NCBI GenBank assembly: GCA_032433765.1
Contig: JAVIAB010000051.1
Coordinates: 149,361,275-149,425,274, forward strand
DNA length: 64,000 nucleotides
Reading direction: 5' to 3'
Source: Megaustenia siamemsis
Lineage: Eukaryota; Mollusca; Gastropoda; Stylommatophora; Ariophantidae
Every line of letters starts with the position of its first letter. Positions within the stretch are counted from its first letter, which is position 1. Position numbers and translations under genes: made by a program. Shown here in pieces: positions 43,255 through 54,600 of this stretch. Under the pieces are notes generated by a model. The model saw only the letters and a list, made by a program, of their open reading frames with translations. It ran no database searches and was not told the origin of the DNA.

Positions 43255-43790
43255 TTAAAGAAGTTAGTAAGTTGTGTAGGTTGTAAGTATCTAAGATTGT
43301 ATGTATACATGGTTGTAAGTATCTAAGATTGTATGCATATATGGTTGTAAGTATCTAAGATTGTATGTATATATGGTTGTAAGTATCTAAGATTGTATGT
43401 ATATTAGGTTGTAAGTATCTAAGATTGTATGTATATATGGTTGTAAGTATCTAAGATTGTATGTATATATGGTTGTAAGAATCTAAGATTGTATGTATAT
43501 TAGGTTGTAAGTATCTAAGATTGTATGTATATATGGTTGTAAGTATCTAAGATTGTATGTATATATGGTTGTAAGTATCTAAGATTGTATGTATATATGG
43601 TTGTAAGTATCTAAGATTGTATGTATATATGGTTGTAAGTATCTAAGATTGTATGTATATATGGTTGTAAGTATCTAAGATTGTATGTATATATATGGTT
43701 GTAAGTATCTAAGATTGTATGTATATATGGTTGTAAGTATCTAAGATTGTATGTATCAGGTTGTAAGTATTTGAGAGCACATGCATGTTT
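43255..43790. repeat. 32-bp tandem array, about 16 copies
   Basis: GTATCTAAGATTGTATGTAT then ATATGGTTGTAA, period 32 bp (43571 and 43603). Some units carry ATTAGG in place of ATATGG. Decayed units extend on both sides to about 43900. Confidence 0.94.
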
Positions 43791-45049
43791 GGCTGTAAGC
43801 TAAGGTAAGTATTTAAGAATGATTGTCTATTTGGTTGTATGTATTTAAGATTGTATGTTAAATTGGTTGTAAGTATTTCAAATTTTAAGTATTCCTGTAT
43901 ACAAGAGGACTGTAACTAAGTAAATAAGTTGATGACTTGAAGCGTATGACTATTGCTTTTGGGGCAGAATTGAAGAAAGCAAGAGATGAAAGTTTCCCAC
44001 AGATTGCAACATTGCAGGAAACATGTGTCAAATCAACTCGTATTTTGAACGACAGTTAATAATGCTGCGCATTAAGAAAACGTCTCGTTCTGCGCGATGG
44101 TGCTATCAATCACGCGCGCTCTCAAACCCCATCATGATGTCACGGCATCGTTGGTAGTGCTTGTTCTTTGATCTCATGCAGCAAGCCATAACGTCCACAA
44201 GTGTTTCTACACAGTGATTACCGGAAATTGTCGATGATTTGGTCGAGTGATTCCGTAAACGATTTCCGAGTCCAGTTGTAACATCTGATTGGCTTATTTA
44301 CTCTCCCCCCCCCCCCCCTCCCAAATTGCTTTGGGAAATCCCCGTTGAAACCAGGATGTCATGTGATAAAATTAAAGATAAGACTCGTCTGTTTGAATCA
44401 AAAACACTGCCTGTTAATGAAAGTGTTGTTGGACGTCTTTCATGTTGGCGTTCGCTTGTGCTTCTGTTCAGTAAAAACGTTGTAGAAGGGGCCGATACTC
44501 TCAGATGTTTGAAACAATAATCAACTAGAATTACCGTTGTCTGTGATCATTCGTTTCGCTCATCGCCTCATGTGATACATCTCTACATCCTTGTCAAAGC
44601 TTATCATCCTCTAGCTTTCATCTCCAACATAGCATCAGTTAAAAGTTGGCAGAACTGACCTCATTGAACTCATGAGATCTCCAAAGGTACCGAGTCCATC
44701 CACGCAGATGACACGAGAGATAACTCATGCAGCACGCGTAGTTTCGAAACTCGACAGAGCCTCGTTTCAGTAGCCCAATAATAATATTGTTTTAACAAAA
44801 ATTGCCCAATAAACTTTGGGAACATAAAGAAATATTATTTGACAGATCTTGTTATAGAAGCTGTAAACCTATATATGACATTGTGCTCCTTTCTTGATTG
44901 AAGAAGGAACAACTTGTTTCTAAAAGAAGGTTCATCCCCAACACGGTACAGACTACACCCACGTCTACTAAGTAATTCGATAAGCATGATAAATAGGTGA
45001 AGGCCGACTTTGTACGCAGACACTGAGTAGAGTCATTGCTGAAGTCAAA
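43791..45049. other. About 1.2 kb spacer, no gene recognised
   Basis: Contains a C run of 14 at 44305-44318. Short ORFs are unrecognised. Confidence 0.4.
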
Positions 45050-45483
45050 AATACGTAGGGTCACCTTTGTCTACGTCCCAGGACATGCGGGAATACGGGG
45101 AAGTGAAAGAGCGGACTGTTTGGCTAGCTGTGATGTCATTGAAGACGGTCAACCAATGGGTCAGGTGGACGTCATCAATGCCCGCTGAGATGTGGGAAGG
45201 AAACAGGACTTCGACAACCATGAGTCCACGTCACTCCTTCGGATGAGAGAGATGGGAGTTAAGATGGGAGTTGAGATGGGAGTTAAGATGGGAGTTAAGA
45301 TGGGAGTTAAGATGGACACAACCAGAAATGAGAAACTTAGTGGACGTGTAAGAAGACTTATCAACCAACACAGAACTGGAGTCGTCAATCGCTGGACACT
45401 GCGGGACTTGCTGAGGAGGGGATCTGAGCACCGATGGACATGTTCGGAGTGCAATGATGATGATCCGCAAATAACTCAGTAAC
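45050..45483 (+). mobile_element. LINE-E 3' fragment with in-frame four-residue expansion
   Basis: VPGHAGIRGSERADCLASCD, then DVGRKQDFDNHESTSLLRMR, a run of Met-Gly-Val-Lys/Glu units, NEKLSGRVRRLINQHRTGVV and NRWTLRDLLRRGSEHRWTCS up to the stop after DDPQITQ at about 45480. A stop lies at 45187-45189. The 12-bp unit GATGGGAGTTAA is present five times (about 45251-45310) versus once in the 38.2-kb copy. The element end joins directly to the 37-bp array. Confidence 0.82.
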
Positions 45484-45950
45484 GATACTTCACACGTTCT
45501 TTACACCTACACATATGCTGTACCCAACACACGTTATTTACACCAACACATATGCTGTACCTAACCCGCGTTCTTTACGCCTACGTATATGCTGTACCTA
45601 ACACACGTTCTTTACACCAACACATATGCTGTACCTAACACACGTTCTTTACACCTACACATATGCTGTACCTAACACACGTTCTTTACACCTACACATA
45701 TGCTGTACCTAACACACGTTCTTTACACCTACACATATGCTGTACCTAACACACGTTCTTTACACCTACACATATGCTGTACCTAACAAGCGTTCTTTAC
45801 ACCTACACATATGCTGTACCTAACACACGTTCTTTACACCTACACATATGCTGTACCTAACACGCGTTCTTTACACCAACGCATATGCTGTACCTAACAC
45901 GCGTTCTTTACACCTACACATATGCTGTACCTAACACACGTTGCAGCAAG
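45484..45950. repeat. 37-bp tandem array, about 12 copies
   Basis: CACGTTCTTTACACCTACAC then ATATGCTGTACCTAACA, period 37 bp (45604 and 45641). It starts a few bases after the LINE-E 3' end. Confidence 0.94.
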
Positions 45951-46194
45951 TGTGCCGGAGGAAAGATAACCCAAAGTAATATCCCAATAACTGCGGAATT
46001 GATTCCTCTTTAAGGTATTGTCTGTCACGCCTTCATTCCTTCATTACTTATGCACTGTTAAGAGTTTTGTTACAAACTTTGAATTATTTAGAGCATGATA
46101 CGTGTATTCAACTGCTGTCTAGTCAGACTTAAGGTGAAAGTGCAAAGACTGCTTCTCTTTCTTTGTGTCTGTTATAGATTGCGTCATGAGACAA
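45951..46194. other. Spacer, nothing seen
   Basis: No feature recognised between the 37-bp array and the LINE-I fragment. Confidence 0.4.
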
Positions 46195-46510
46195 GATCAC
46201 AGAAGTTTTTCAAAGCAAAAAGATGGACAATGTTTTCAAAAAAGAAGTCTTGGAATTTGCTGACGAAATCGCATTATTGGCCCATTCTTTCCAACATGTT
46301 CACGAGATATCAGCCAAATTGCATAGACATTGTCAATAAATTGATATTGAATAAAGACCAACAAGAAAGAAACCATCGCGTAAGTTAAGAGAACCCAACG
46401 CCGGTTAAAACACATAACAGGAACTTGTCACAGGGAACACATGCCTGGGAATGGTTGTAACACTAGAAAGGGGAACCAGTGAAGTTAACAATAAAATAGA
46501 TGTTTAACAA
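46195..46510 (+). mobile_element. LINE-I: decayed RT block C and following segment
   Basis: One frame reads KKEVLEFADEIALLAHSFQH, VHEISAKLH, which corresponds to block C of a non-LTR RT (usual F-A-D-D-I-A-L-L; here FADE). After two stops QELVTGNTCLGMVVTLERGT, SEVNNKID follows, the counterpart of the F-x-Y-L-G-S-V-V-T-x-x-G-G-T segment. Both catalytic identity and frame are lost. Confidence 0.55.
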
Positions 46511-46921
46511 AATTGTCTGTCAATCTAAATAAGTTTTGAATATTCAGCCAGCGCAACAGCTAAACCAAAATAAATACTGCTGTTGTATTGGTGCTGTTAC
46601 ATTCTTCTTTGTGAGGCACGCTTAGTTCAACCTCAGACCAAGTCTTAAGTTATATTAGATTGGAATTGAGCAGAAATAAGTATATTTGACTTCCAGTAAT
46701 TATATATGATAGCGAGTGATAGAGAACAACGAAAAGAGAAACGACAGAATGGAATATAATTTTACTCTCAATTCGGATGCACTGTGCCAAGCGGTGTCAA
46801 TCTGGCAACTTACGTCAACCAAACATTCCGCTTTATTTTACGTCTTTTCAAGACCGTCAAGTATACGATAACTACGACAGCAGCGTGTCAGAGACAAAGA
46901 TAATTCTGTCTATGAAGACAA
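46511..46921. other. Spacer, possibly further decayed LINE
   Basis: No clear coding motif. It lies between LINE-I and the 3' end of LINE-B copy 2. Confidence 0.35.
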
Positions 46922-48658
46922 ATATCATCATCATCGAGTGCCTTCTCCGCAACGAAGGTTGGCTACCATGGAGCGCCATTCTACTCTGTTTCTTGCTTTC
47001 ATGGTGCAGGCTGACATAGATTGACTTGTTCATCTTTTGATGTTACTCGTCCATGTTAGTCTTGGTCTGCATCTTTTACCTTGTATTTTCCCTTCCAATA
47101 TTACTTTTAGTAGGCTGTTGTGTCTTTTAACATGCCCCAAAAAGTTCATTTGTCTTGTCTTAATTGTATTTAGTAGTTCTCTTTTTTATTTTCAGTTGTT
47201 TTAACACTTCATCGTTTGTTATCTTTTGTTTCCATCCAATTCTACCTATTCTTCTATAAATCCACATTTCAAAGGCTTCAATTTTCTGTTCTGTTTTCTT
47301 GTCTAATGCCCATGTTTCTGCACCATACAGGAATAATGAGAAGATGTAACATTTTGCCATTCTTAGTTTCAGTCTTGCTGATATTTGTTTTGTTGTTAGT
47401 ATATTTTTCATGGCATTAAAATTACTTTTTGCCATACCTATACTTTTGTTTATTTCAATTTTACATTTTCCACCATTGGTTATAGTATGTCCCAGGTAGT
47501 TGTAGCTCTGGACTGTCACAAGATGTATTCCCTCAACTGTGATATTTAATTGTAGGTCTTGAGAATTTTCTTTGTTTATGATCATAGTTTTAGTATTTTT
47601 TATATTAATTTCTAGTCCATATTTTTTTGCTTGTTATGTTTATCACATTAAGCAATTGTTGTAAGTTTTTAGAATTTTCTGCTAGTAGAACAGTATCATC
47701 AGCATATCTTAGGTTATTGATTATCTTTCCATTAATGTTTAGGCCTGGTATCTCTGAGATGATTTTAAAGATTTGCTCAGAGTATAGATTGAGCAAGCTT
47801 GGTGATAGGATGCATCCTTGTCTTACTCCTCTTTTTATGTCCATGGGTGTAGAGTTCTCCTTGTTATATTTTATTATTGCTGTTTGCTCCCAGTACAAAT
47901 TACATATTAGTTGTATGTCTGTGTCGTCTAGATTTATATCCTTTAGGCAGTCTATAAGTTGCTTATGGTGTATTCTATCGAAAGCTTTGGTGTAGTCTAT
48001 AAAGCAGGTATATATTGGTTTGTTTACTTCTGTGTATTTTTCAATCAATGTTCTCATGCAGAATATGGCTTCTTTTGTCCCACTGTTTTTCCTAAATCCA
48101 AATTGTTGCTCATCTAATTCAGTATTGATTTTATTCTGAATCCTTCCCTGTATAACTTTTGGTACAATTTTTGTTACCTGGCTCATTAGGCTTATTGTTC
48201 TGAAATGTCTGCATTCAACTACACCATTCTTTTTAGCAATGAAAGTTGATGTTTTTAGATCGTTTGGTATGTATCCTGTACGGTATATGTCATTGCATAT
48301 GTCTGTGATTACTTCGATGCCAAACTCTTCTAGAGCCTGTATCATCTCTTTCTGTATATTGTAAGACTCTGCTGCCTTTCCCTTTTTAATTGTTTTTATA
48401 GCTTTTTCTACTTCAGATTTCAGGATTTTATAGTTGTTTGTACATTTTATGTCTGGCTTTTTGTCCTTTTCGTCATGAAATAATTCTGTTATATATTCTT
48501 GCCATCTATATATTATATCTTTGTTGTCTGTTAGCATTCTTCTCTCTTTGTTTGCAATACATCCGTTTCCTGCAGCTTTTTTGTCTTTATTAGTCATTCT
48601 CTTTATTTCTGTGTGCTTCTCTCTTAATTTTTGTTTACTTTCCAAAGTTTCGTCTTCT
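46922..48658 (-). mobile_element. LINE-B, copy 2: longest RT in the window, one-base frameshift
   Basis: The 3' end on + reads ATCATCATCATCGAGTGCCT, then TCTCCGCAACGAAGGTTGG. The post-RT tail is 47160-47585 (YNYLGHTITNGGKC, FLYGAETWALDKKTEQKIEA, WIYRRIGRIGW). The RT is 47605-48658. Between them a T7 run at 47622-47628 (T6 in copies 1 and 3) shifts the frame. The 5' end is cut exactly where the 38-bp satellite starts. No endonuclease is present. Confidence 0.9.
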
Positions 48659-48687
48659 AGTGCATGTCTGTGTTTGTCACATCTCAT
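47605..48687 (-). pseudogene. LINE-B copy 2 reverse transcriptase reading frame
   Basis: An open frame of 360 codons. The first ten or so residues (MRCDKHRHALEDE) come from satellite and junction DNA. The true element starts near ETLESKQKLREKHTEIKRMT. Order: charged linker, DRWQEYITELF-type motif (here YRWQEYITELF), EVEKAIKTIKKGKAAE, SLMSQVTKIVPKVIQGRIQN, EQQFGFRKNSGTKEAIF, CFIDYTKAFDRIHHKQLIDC (block A), DIKRGVRQGCILSPS (block B), NNLRYADDTVLLAEN (block C, YADD intact). Two residues are missing in TFIAKKNG relative to TFIALPKKNG. It is probably inactive because of the frameshift and missing 5' half. Confidence 0.85.
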
Positions 48688-49428
48688 ATCCTTGTGTGTG
48701 CATGGCTATGTTAGTCCCATCTCATATCTTTGTGTGTGCATATCTATGTTAGTCATACCTCTTATCTTTGTGTGCATGTCTATGTTAGGCATGTGTCATA
48801 TCTTTGTGTGTGTATGTCAATGTCAGTTATATCTCATATCTTTATGTGCATGTTTATGTTAGTCATGTGTCATATATCTTAATGTGTGTCAGTGTTAGTC
48901 ATGCCTCGTATCGCTGTGTGCATGTCTGTGTTAGTCACATCTCATATCTTTGTGTGTGCATGTCTGTGTTAGTCACATCTCACATCTTTGTGTGTGTATG
49001 TCTGTGTTAGTCACACCTCACATCTTTGTGTGTCCGTGTCTATGTTAGTCACATCTCACATCTTTGTGTGTGCATGTCTGTGTTAGTCACATCTCACATC
49101 TTTGTGTGTGCATGTCTGTGTTAGTCACATCTCACATCTTTGTGTGTGCATGTCTGTGTTAGTCACATCTCACATCTTTGTGTGTCCGTGTCTATGTTAG
49201 TCACATCTCACATCTTTGTGTGTGCATGTCTGTGTTAGTCACATCTCACATCTTTGTGTGTGCATGTCTGTGTTAGTCACATCTCACATCTTTGTGTGTG
49301 CATGTCTGTGTTAGTCACATCTCACATCTTTGTGTGTGCATGTCTGTGTTAGTCACATCTCACATCTTTGTGTGTGCATGTCTGTGTTAGTCACATCTCA
49401 CATCTTTGTGTGTGCATGTCTGTGTTAG
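48659..49428. repeat. 38-bp tandem array, left part
   Basis: GTGTGTGCATGTCTGTGTTA then GTCACATCTCACATCTTT, period 38 bp (49083 and 49121). Units are diverged at the left (48659-48950) and nearly identical to the right. It continues at 50724-50845 after an insertion. Confidence 0.95.
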
Positions 49429-50727
49429 TGTAGCGGGGATTGAGAACTTTATGAGCGATATGTTTGATTGTTTGATTGTTTGATTGTTTGATTGTCTTCT
49501 GAGCGAGCCTTTGAGGATCTTTGCTTTGTGATTTTAAGAGCGAATCTTTGAACAGATCGTCCGTTGGTTGTTGTTTATTCGATCAGCTGTTGTCTGTGGC
49601 GTCTACTCATCAGCTGTTAGCTTGAGATCATGTTAGTGTGACCTCTCTGGAATGCGATGGCTGTGTTCCTGCCCCCGGCGTTAGGCTCATGTTTGTAATC
49701 AGGTCACATACACATCCCCGGACTATTTGATTCTTATTAGCTTGACCCTTGCTCGGTCTGGTAGTACTTCTGGTTCATTAAGATGACCGTTGCGTTGTGT
49801 TCCGCGACAACTTTACTGGTGGTCTGGTTCGTGACACTTAGGCTAGATAATGAAACTGTATAACACAGAACAACACCTTTTGTTGGTAAATTAGCTGGCT
49901 TTTATTCATGCCACTTCAGACTCTCGATACATATGTAATGTCAGGACCACACTTGCATCACACTCTAGGCACTAAATTACATTGAGACGCTCCCATCGAG
50001 CGCCTCCAATACGCTAATTACTATCTATTGGTCTATTCTGTCGTCTGCCTGTTGATCATGATAGGTCTTGACCATTCTACTCACAACTACGCTATATCAC
50101 TGCTAACTCTATTAGTTGGTGTTAGCCTCTCTATGGCCCGACTGGCTCCTAAGAAGCGTGTTTGCCTTATGAATAACTTCTCTCAATCTGACTAATAATT
50201 CTCAATTGCCTGACTAACAATTCCTGACTCTCTAGCATTTCCTGACCAACAATTCATCCTCACTGACCTATGTTGTGTGTCTACCCTTAAATTCGGCTTC
50301 TCCATCCAATCAGCATCTTCCTGCCCACGTACGTCTGACCACCCACTCACTTATGGACATGGCCTTCATGTTTTTGCATGTTAATTTCGACCTCTTTATT
50401 ACACCCCCGCGTCTGTCTGTCTGTCTAGTTCCCTTGACCTTGTTCTACTTTTGGACCTGGCCTCTGTTTATTTAATTCTCTCCTTTTCCACCTACGCATC
50501 TCTTTGTTCGTTCACTTCTTAAAGATGGCCTTGATACTCCGCACGTGTTTCTCCTGACCCATCCTCTCTATTGTGTCGTCTTCTTTATGTGTTTTTCCTT
50601 GACCTATCTTTACACATTTTGTCTCGCCTATTCGCCCCCTCACTTCCGGATCGTTCTTTCTGACCTGCTCTCTATTTTCTCCTTCACTCTCTCTTTCTAT
50701 CCTTTTCTTCCTCCTCGTCTACATTAG
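49425..50727. mobile_element. LTR-like insertion (TGTAG...CTACA, 1295 bp) with 4-bp target-site duplication
   Basis: Element 49429-50723 starts TGTAGCGGGGATTGAGAAC and ends CTCCTCGTCTACA. TTAG flanks it at 49425-49428 and 50724-50727. Without it and one TTAG, the 38-bp satellite continues in register (CTGTGTTAG joined to TCACATCTCACATC). TG...CA ends with a short duplication fit a solo long terminal repeat. No pol-like ORF is inside. It contains four tandem GTTTGATT units at about 49460-49495. Orientation is not determined. Confidence 0.65.
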
Positions 50728-50845
50728 TCACATCTCACATCTTTGTGTGTGCATGTCTGTGTTAGTCACATCTCACATCTTTGTGTGTGCATGTCTGTGT
50801 TAGTCACATCTCACATCTTTGTGTGTGCATGTCTGTGTTAGTCAT
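50724..50845. repeat. 38-bp tandem array, right part
   Basis: About three units in register with the left part. The last GCATGTCTGTGTTAGTCA runs straight into repeat H (TCTAGTGACTCGGGCAG). Confidence 0.95.
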
Positions 50846-51190
50846 CTCTAGTGACTCGGGCAGATGGTGCTCGTAAACCTGGGAGGGCCTACCATCTAAG
50901 GGCAGAATCCCCCTACAGAAAAGACAATCTGCTGCCTTGCAGGAAGATTGGGGACAATCAAAGGCTAGGGAAAGCAAACCCGAATAAAATGCTGGCTGAA
51001 ATCGGATGCACTGGGCCACTGGCGCAAAACACAGTGCAACGTATTAACGGGCGTTCAGTCAGAGTGGATCTGGCAGACTCTAAATGTGATGTTCTGTCTG
51101 TGGGGGCGATCAACACACTTAGCCTGACAGCTGACTTCATATGAGAGTCTGGAATCCTTACTCTGAGTCCTGAACGCAGAGAGAGAGATA
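50830..51190 (+). repeat. Dispersed repeat H, copy 2
   Basis: It follows copy 1 (22.46-22.84 kb) closely: GTGACTCGGGCAGATGGTGC, AGAATCCCCCTACAGAAAAG, GGACAATCAAAGGCTAGGGA, TCAGAGTGGATCTGGCAGAC, then a short GA tail at 51177-51189. The first bases GCATGTCTGTGTTAGTCA are also the last part of the 38-bp satellite unit. Confidence 0.82.
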
Positions 51191-51284
51191 AGAATTGAAA
51201 ACTGCTAGAATAAAAATATAGACAAGAGAAAGGTTATTTGGGTTTATGTTCTATGGGCCGGCTACGGCTCGAAAGGTCAATAGA

Positions 51285-51500
51285 CAGACAGGCAGAGCAG
51301 GACAGGACAGGACCGGACCGGACCAGGCAGGACCAGACAGGCAGACAGGCAGGAAGGCAGACAGACAGGCAGACAGAGAGTCAGACAGATAGACTGATAG
51401 ACAGATAGACAGGTAGGTAAGTAGGTAGGTAGGTAGGTAGGTAGGTAGGTAGATATATAGATATATAGAGGTGGATGGATGGATGGATGGATGGCTTGAT
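51285..51500. repeat. Complex microsatellite (GACAG, CCGGA, GGTA, GGAT)
   Basis: ACAGACAGGCAGAGCAGGAC, then GGACCGGACC, CAGACAGGCAG, about eight GGTA units and five GGAT units in succession. Confidence 0.9.
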
Positions 51501-51519
51501 GGGGAGACAAACAGTTATA

Positions 51520-51670
51520 GGAAGAAACAACACGAATAGTAGTTTCCAGTGGTTTTGAATGGAGACAAATAATAATAAATAAATATCATTATGGAGGGAA
51601 ACTTCCGATGGGACAGATCAGCGTTTCATTTAATTGCAAACGTATCTCATCCGCTGAAATGATACGTTAT
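51520..51670. mobile_element. SINE2 3'-end fragment
   Basis: CGAATAGTAGTTTCCAGTGG, GGAGACAAATAATAATAAAT and GGAGGGAAACTTCCGATGGG match 16345-16440 (antisense 3' end). CATCCGCTGAAATGATACG at about 51649-51667 resembles the sense counterpart (CCCCTGAAATGATTCGG at 16553), so an inverted arrangement is again present, cut by the start of the 46-bp array. Confidence 0.6.
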
Positions 51671-54600
51671 TCTGTCCATAACTCCCCCTTCTACGACCAC
51701 CCAGCAAACATGTTATTCTGTCCATAACTCCCCCTTCTACGACCACCCAGCAAACATGTTATTCTGTCCATAACTCCTCCTTCTACGACCACCCAGCAAA
51801 CATGTTATTCTGTCCATAACTCCCCCTTCTACGACCACCCAGCAAACATGTTATTCTGTCCATAACTCCCCCTTCTACGACCACCCAGCAAACATGTTAT
51901 TCTGTCCATAACTCCCCTTTCTACGTCCACCCAGCAAACATGTTATTCTGTCCATAACTCCCCCTTCTACGACCACCCAGCAAACATGTTATTCTGTTCA
52001 TAACTCCTCCTTCTACGACCACCGAGCAAACATGTTATTCTGTCCATAACTCCCCCTTCTACGACCACCCAACAAACATGTTATTCTGTCCATAACTCCT
52101 CCTTCTACGACCACCCAGCAAACATGTTATTCTGTCCATAACTCCTCCTTCTACGACCACCCAGCAAACATGTTATTCTGTTCATAACTCCTCCTTCTAC
52201 GACCACCCAGCAAACATGTTATTCTGTTCATAACTTCACCTTCTACGACCACCCAGCAAACATGTTATTCTGTTCATAACTCCCCCTTCTACGACCACCC
52301 AGCAAACATGTTATTCTGTTCATAACTCCCCCTTCTACGACCACCCAGCAAACATGTTATTCTGTTCATAACTCCCCCTTCTACGACCACCGAGCAAACA
52401 TGTTATTCTGTCCATAACTCCTCCTTCTACGACCACCCAGCAAACATGTTATTCTGTTCATAACTCCTCCTTCTACGACCACCCAGCAAACATGTTATTC
52501 TGTTCATAACTCCTCCTTCTACGACCACCCAGCAAACATGTTATTCAGTCCATAACTCCTCCTTCTACGACCACCGAGCAAACATGTTATTGTGTTCATA
52601 ACTCCTCCTTCTACGACCACCCAGCAAACATGTTATTCTGTTCATAACTCCCCCTTCTACGACCACCCAGCAAACATGTTATTCTGTTCATAACTCCTCC
52701 TTCTACGACCACCGAGCAAACATGTTATTCTGTTCATAACTCCCCCTTCTACGACCACCGAGCAAACACGTTATTCTGTTCATAACTCCTCCTTCTACGA
52801 CCACCTAGCAAACATGTTATTCTGTTCATAACTCCTCCTTCTACGACCATCAGGCAAACATGTTATTCTGCTAATAACTCCTCCTTCTACGACCACCCAG
52901 CAAACATGTTATTCTGTTCATAACTCCTCCTTCTACGACCACCCAGAAAACATGTTATTCTGTTCATAACTCCTCCTTCTACGACCACCCAGCAAACATG
53001 TTATTCTGTTCATAACTCATCCTTCTACGACCACCCAGCAAACATGTTATTCTGTCCATAACTCCTCCTTCTACGACCACCTAGCAAACATGTTATTCTG
53101 TCCATAACTCCCCCCCCTTCTACGACCACCCAGCAAACATGTTATTCTGTCCATAACTCCCCCTTCTACGACCACCCAGCAAACATGTTATTCTGTCCAT
53201 AACTCCTCCTTCTTCGACCGCCCAGCAAACATGTTATTCTGTCCATAACTCCCCCTTCTACGACCACCCAGCAAACATGTTATTCTGTCCATAACTCCCC
53301 CTTCTACGACCACCCAGCAAACATGTTATTCTGTTCATAACTCCCCCTTCTACGACCACCCAGCAAACATGTTATTCTGTTCATAACTCCTCCTTCTACG
53401 ACCACCCAGCAAACATGTTATTCTGTCCATAACTCCTCCTTCTACGACCACCCAGCAAACATGTTATTCTGTCCATAACTCCTCCTTCCACGACCACCGA
53501 GCAAACATGTTATTCTGTTCATAACTCCTCCTTCTGCGACCACCCAGCAAACATGTTATTCTGTTCATAACTCCCCCTTCTACGACCACCCAGCAAACAT
53601 GTTATTCTGTTCATAACTCCCCCTTCTACGACCACCCAGCAAACATGTTATTCTGTTCATAACTCCTCCTTCCACGATCACCGAGCAAACATGTTATTCT
53701 GTTCATAACTCATCCTTCTGCGACCACCCAGCAAACATGTTATTCTGTTCATAACTCCCCCTTCTACGACCACCCAGCAAACATGTTATTCTGTTCATAA
53801 CTCCCCCTTCTACGACCACCGAGCAAACATGTTTTTCTGTCCATAACTCCCCCTTCTACGACCACCCAGCAAACATGTTATTCTGTCCATAACTCCCCGT
53901 TCTACGACCACCCAGCAAACATGTTATTCTGTTCATAACTCCTCCTTCCACGACCACCGAGCAAACATGTTATTCTGTTCATAACTCCTCCTTCTACGAC
54001 CACCCAGCAAACATGTTATTCTGTTCATAACTCCCCCTTCTACGACCACCCAGCAAACATGTTATTCTGTTCATAACTCCCCCTTCTACGACCAACGAGC
54101 AAACATGTTTTTCTGTCCATAACTCCCCCTTCTACGACCACCCAGCAAACATGTTATTCTGTCCATAACTCCCCGTTCTACGACCACCCAGCAAACATGT
54201 TATTCTGTTCATAACTCCTCCTTCCACGACCACCGAGCAAACATGTTATTCTGTTCATAACTCCTCCTTCTACGACCACCCAGCAAACATGTTATTCTGT
54301 TCATAACTCCCCCTTCTACGACCACCCAGCAAACATGTTATTCTGTTCATAACTCCCCCTTCTACGACCACCGAGCAAACATGTTCTGTCCATAACTCCC
54401 CCCTTCTACGACCACCCAGCAAACATGTTATTCTGTTCATAACTCATCCTTCTACGACCACCCAGCAAACATGTTATTCTGTCCATAACTCCTCCTTCTA
54501 CGACCACCCAGCAAACATGTTATTCTGTTCATAACTCCTCCTTCTACGACCACCTAGCAAACATGTTATTCTGTTCATAACTCCTCCTTCTACGACCACC

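Noticed and set aside
50275..50727. ORFs of 60-66 codons inside the TG...CA insertion as retroelement genes
   Set aside because: They are short and pyrimidine-rich and show none of the gag, protease, RT or integrase motifs, so they do not support an internal coding region.
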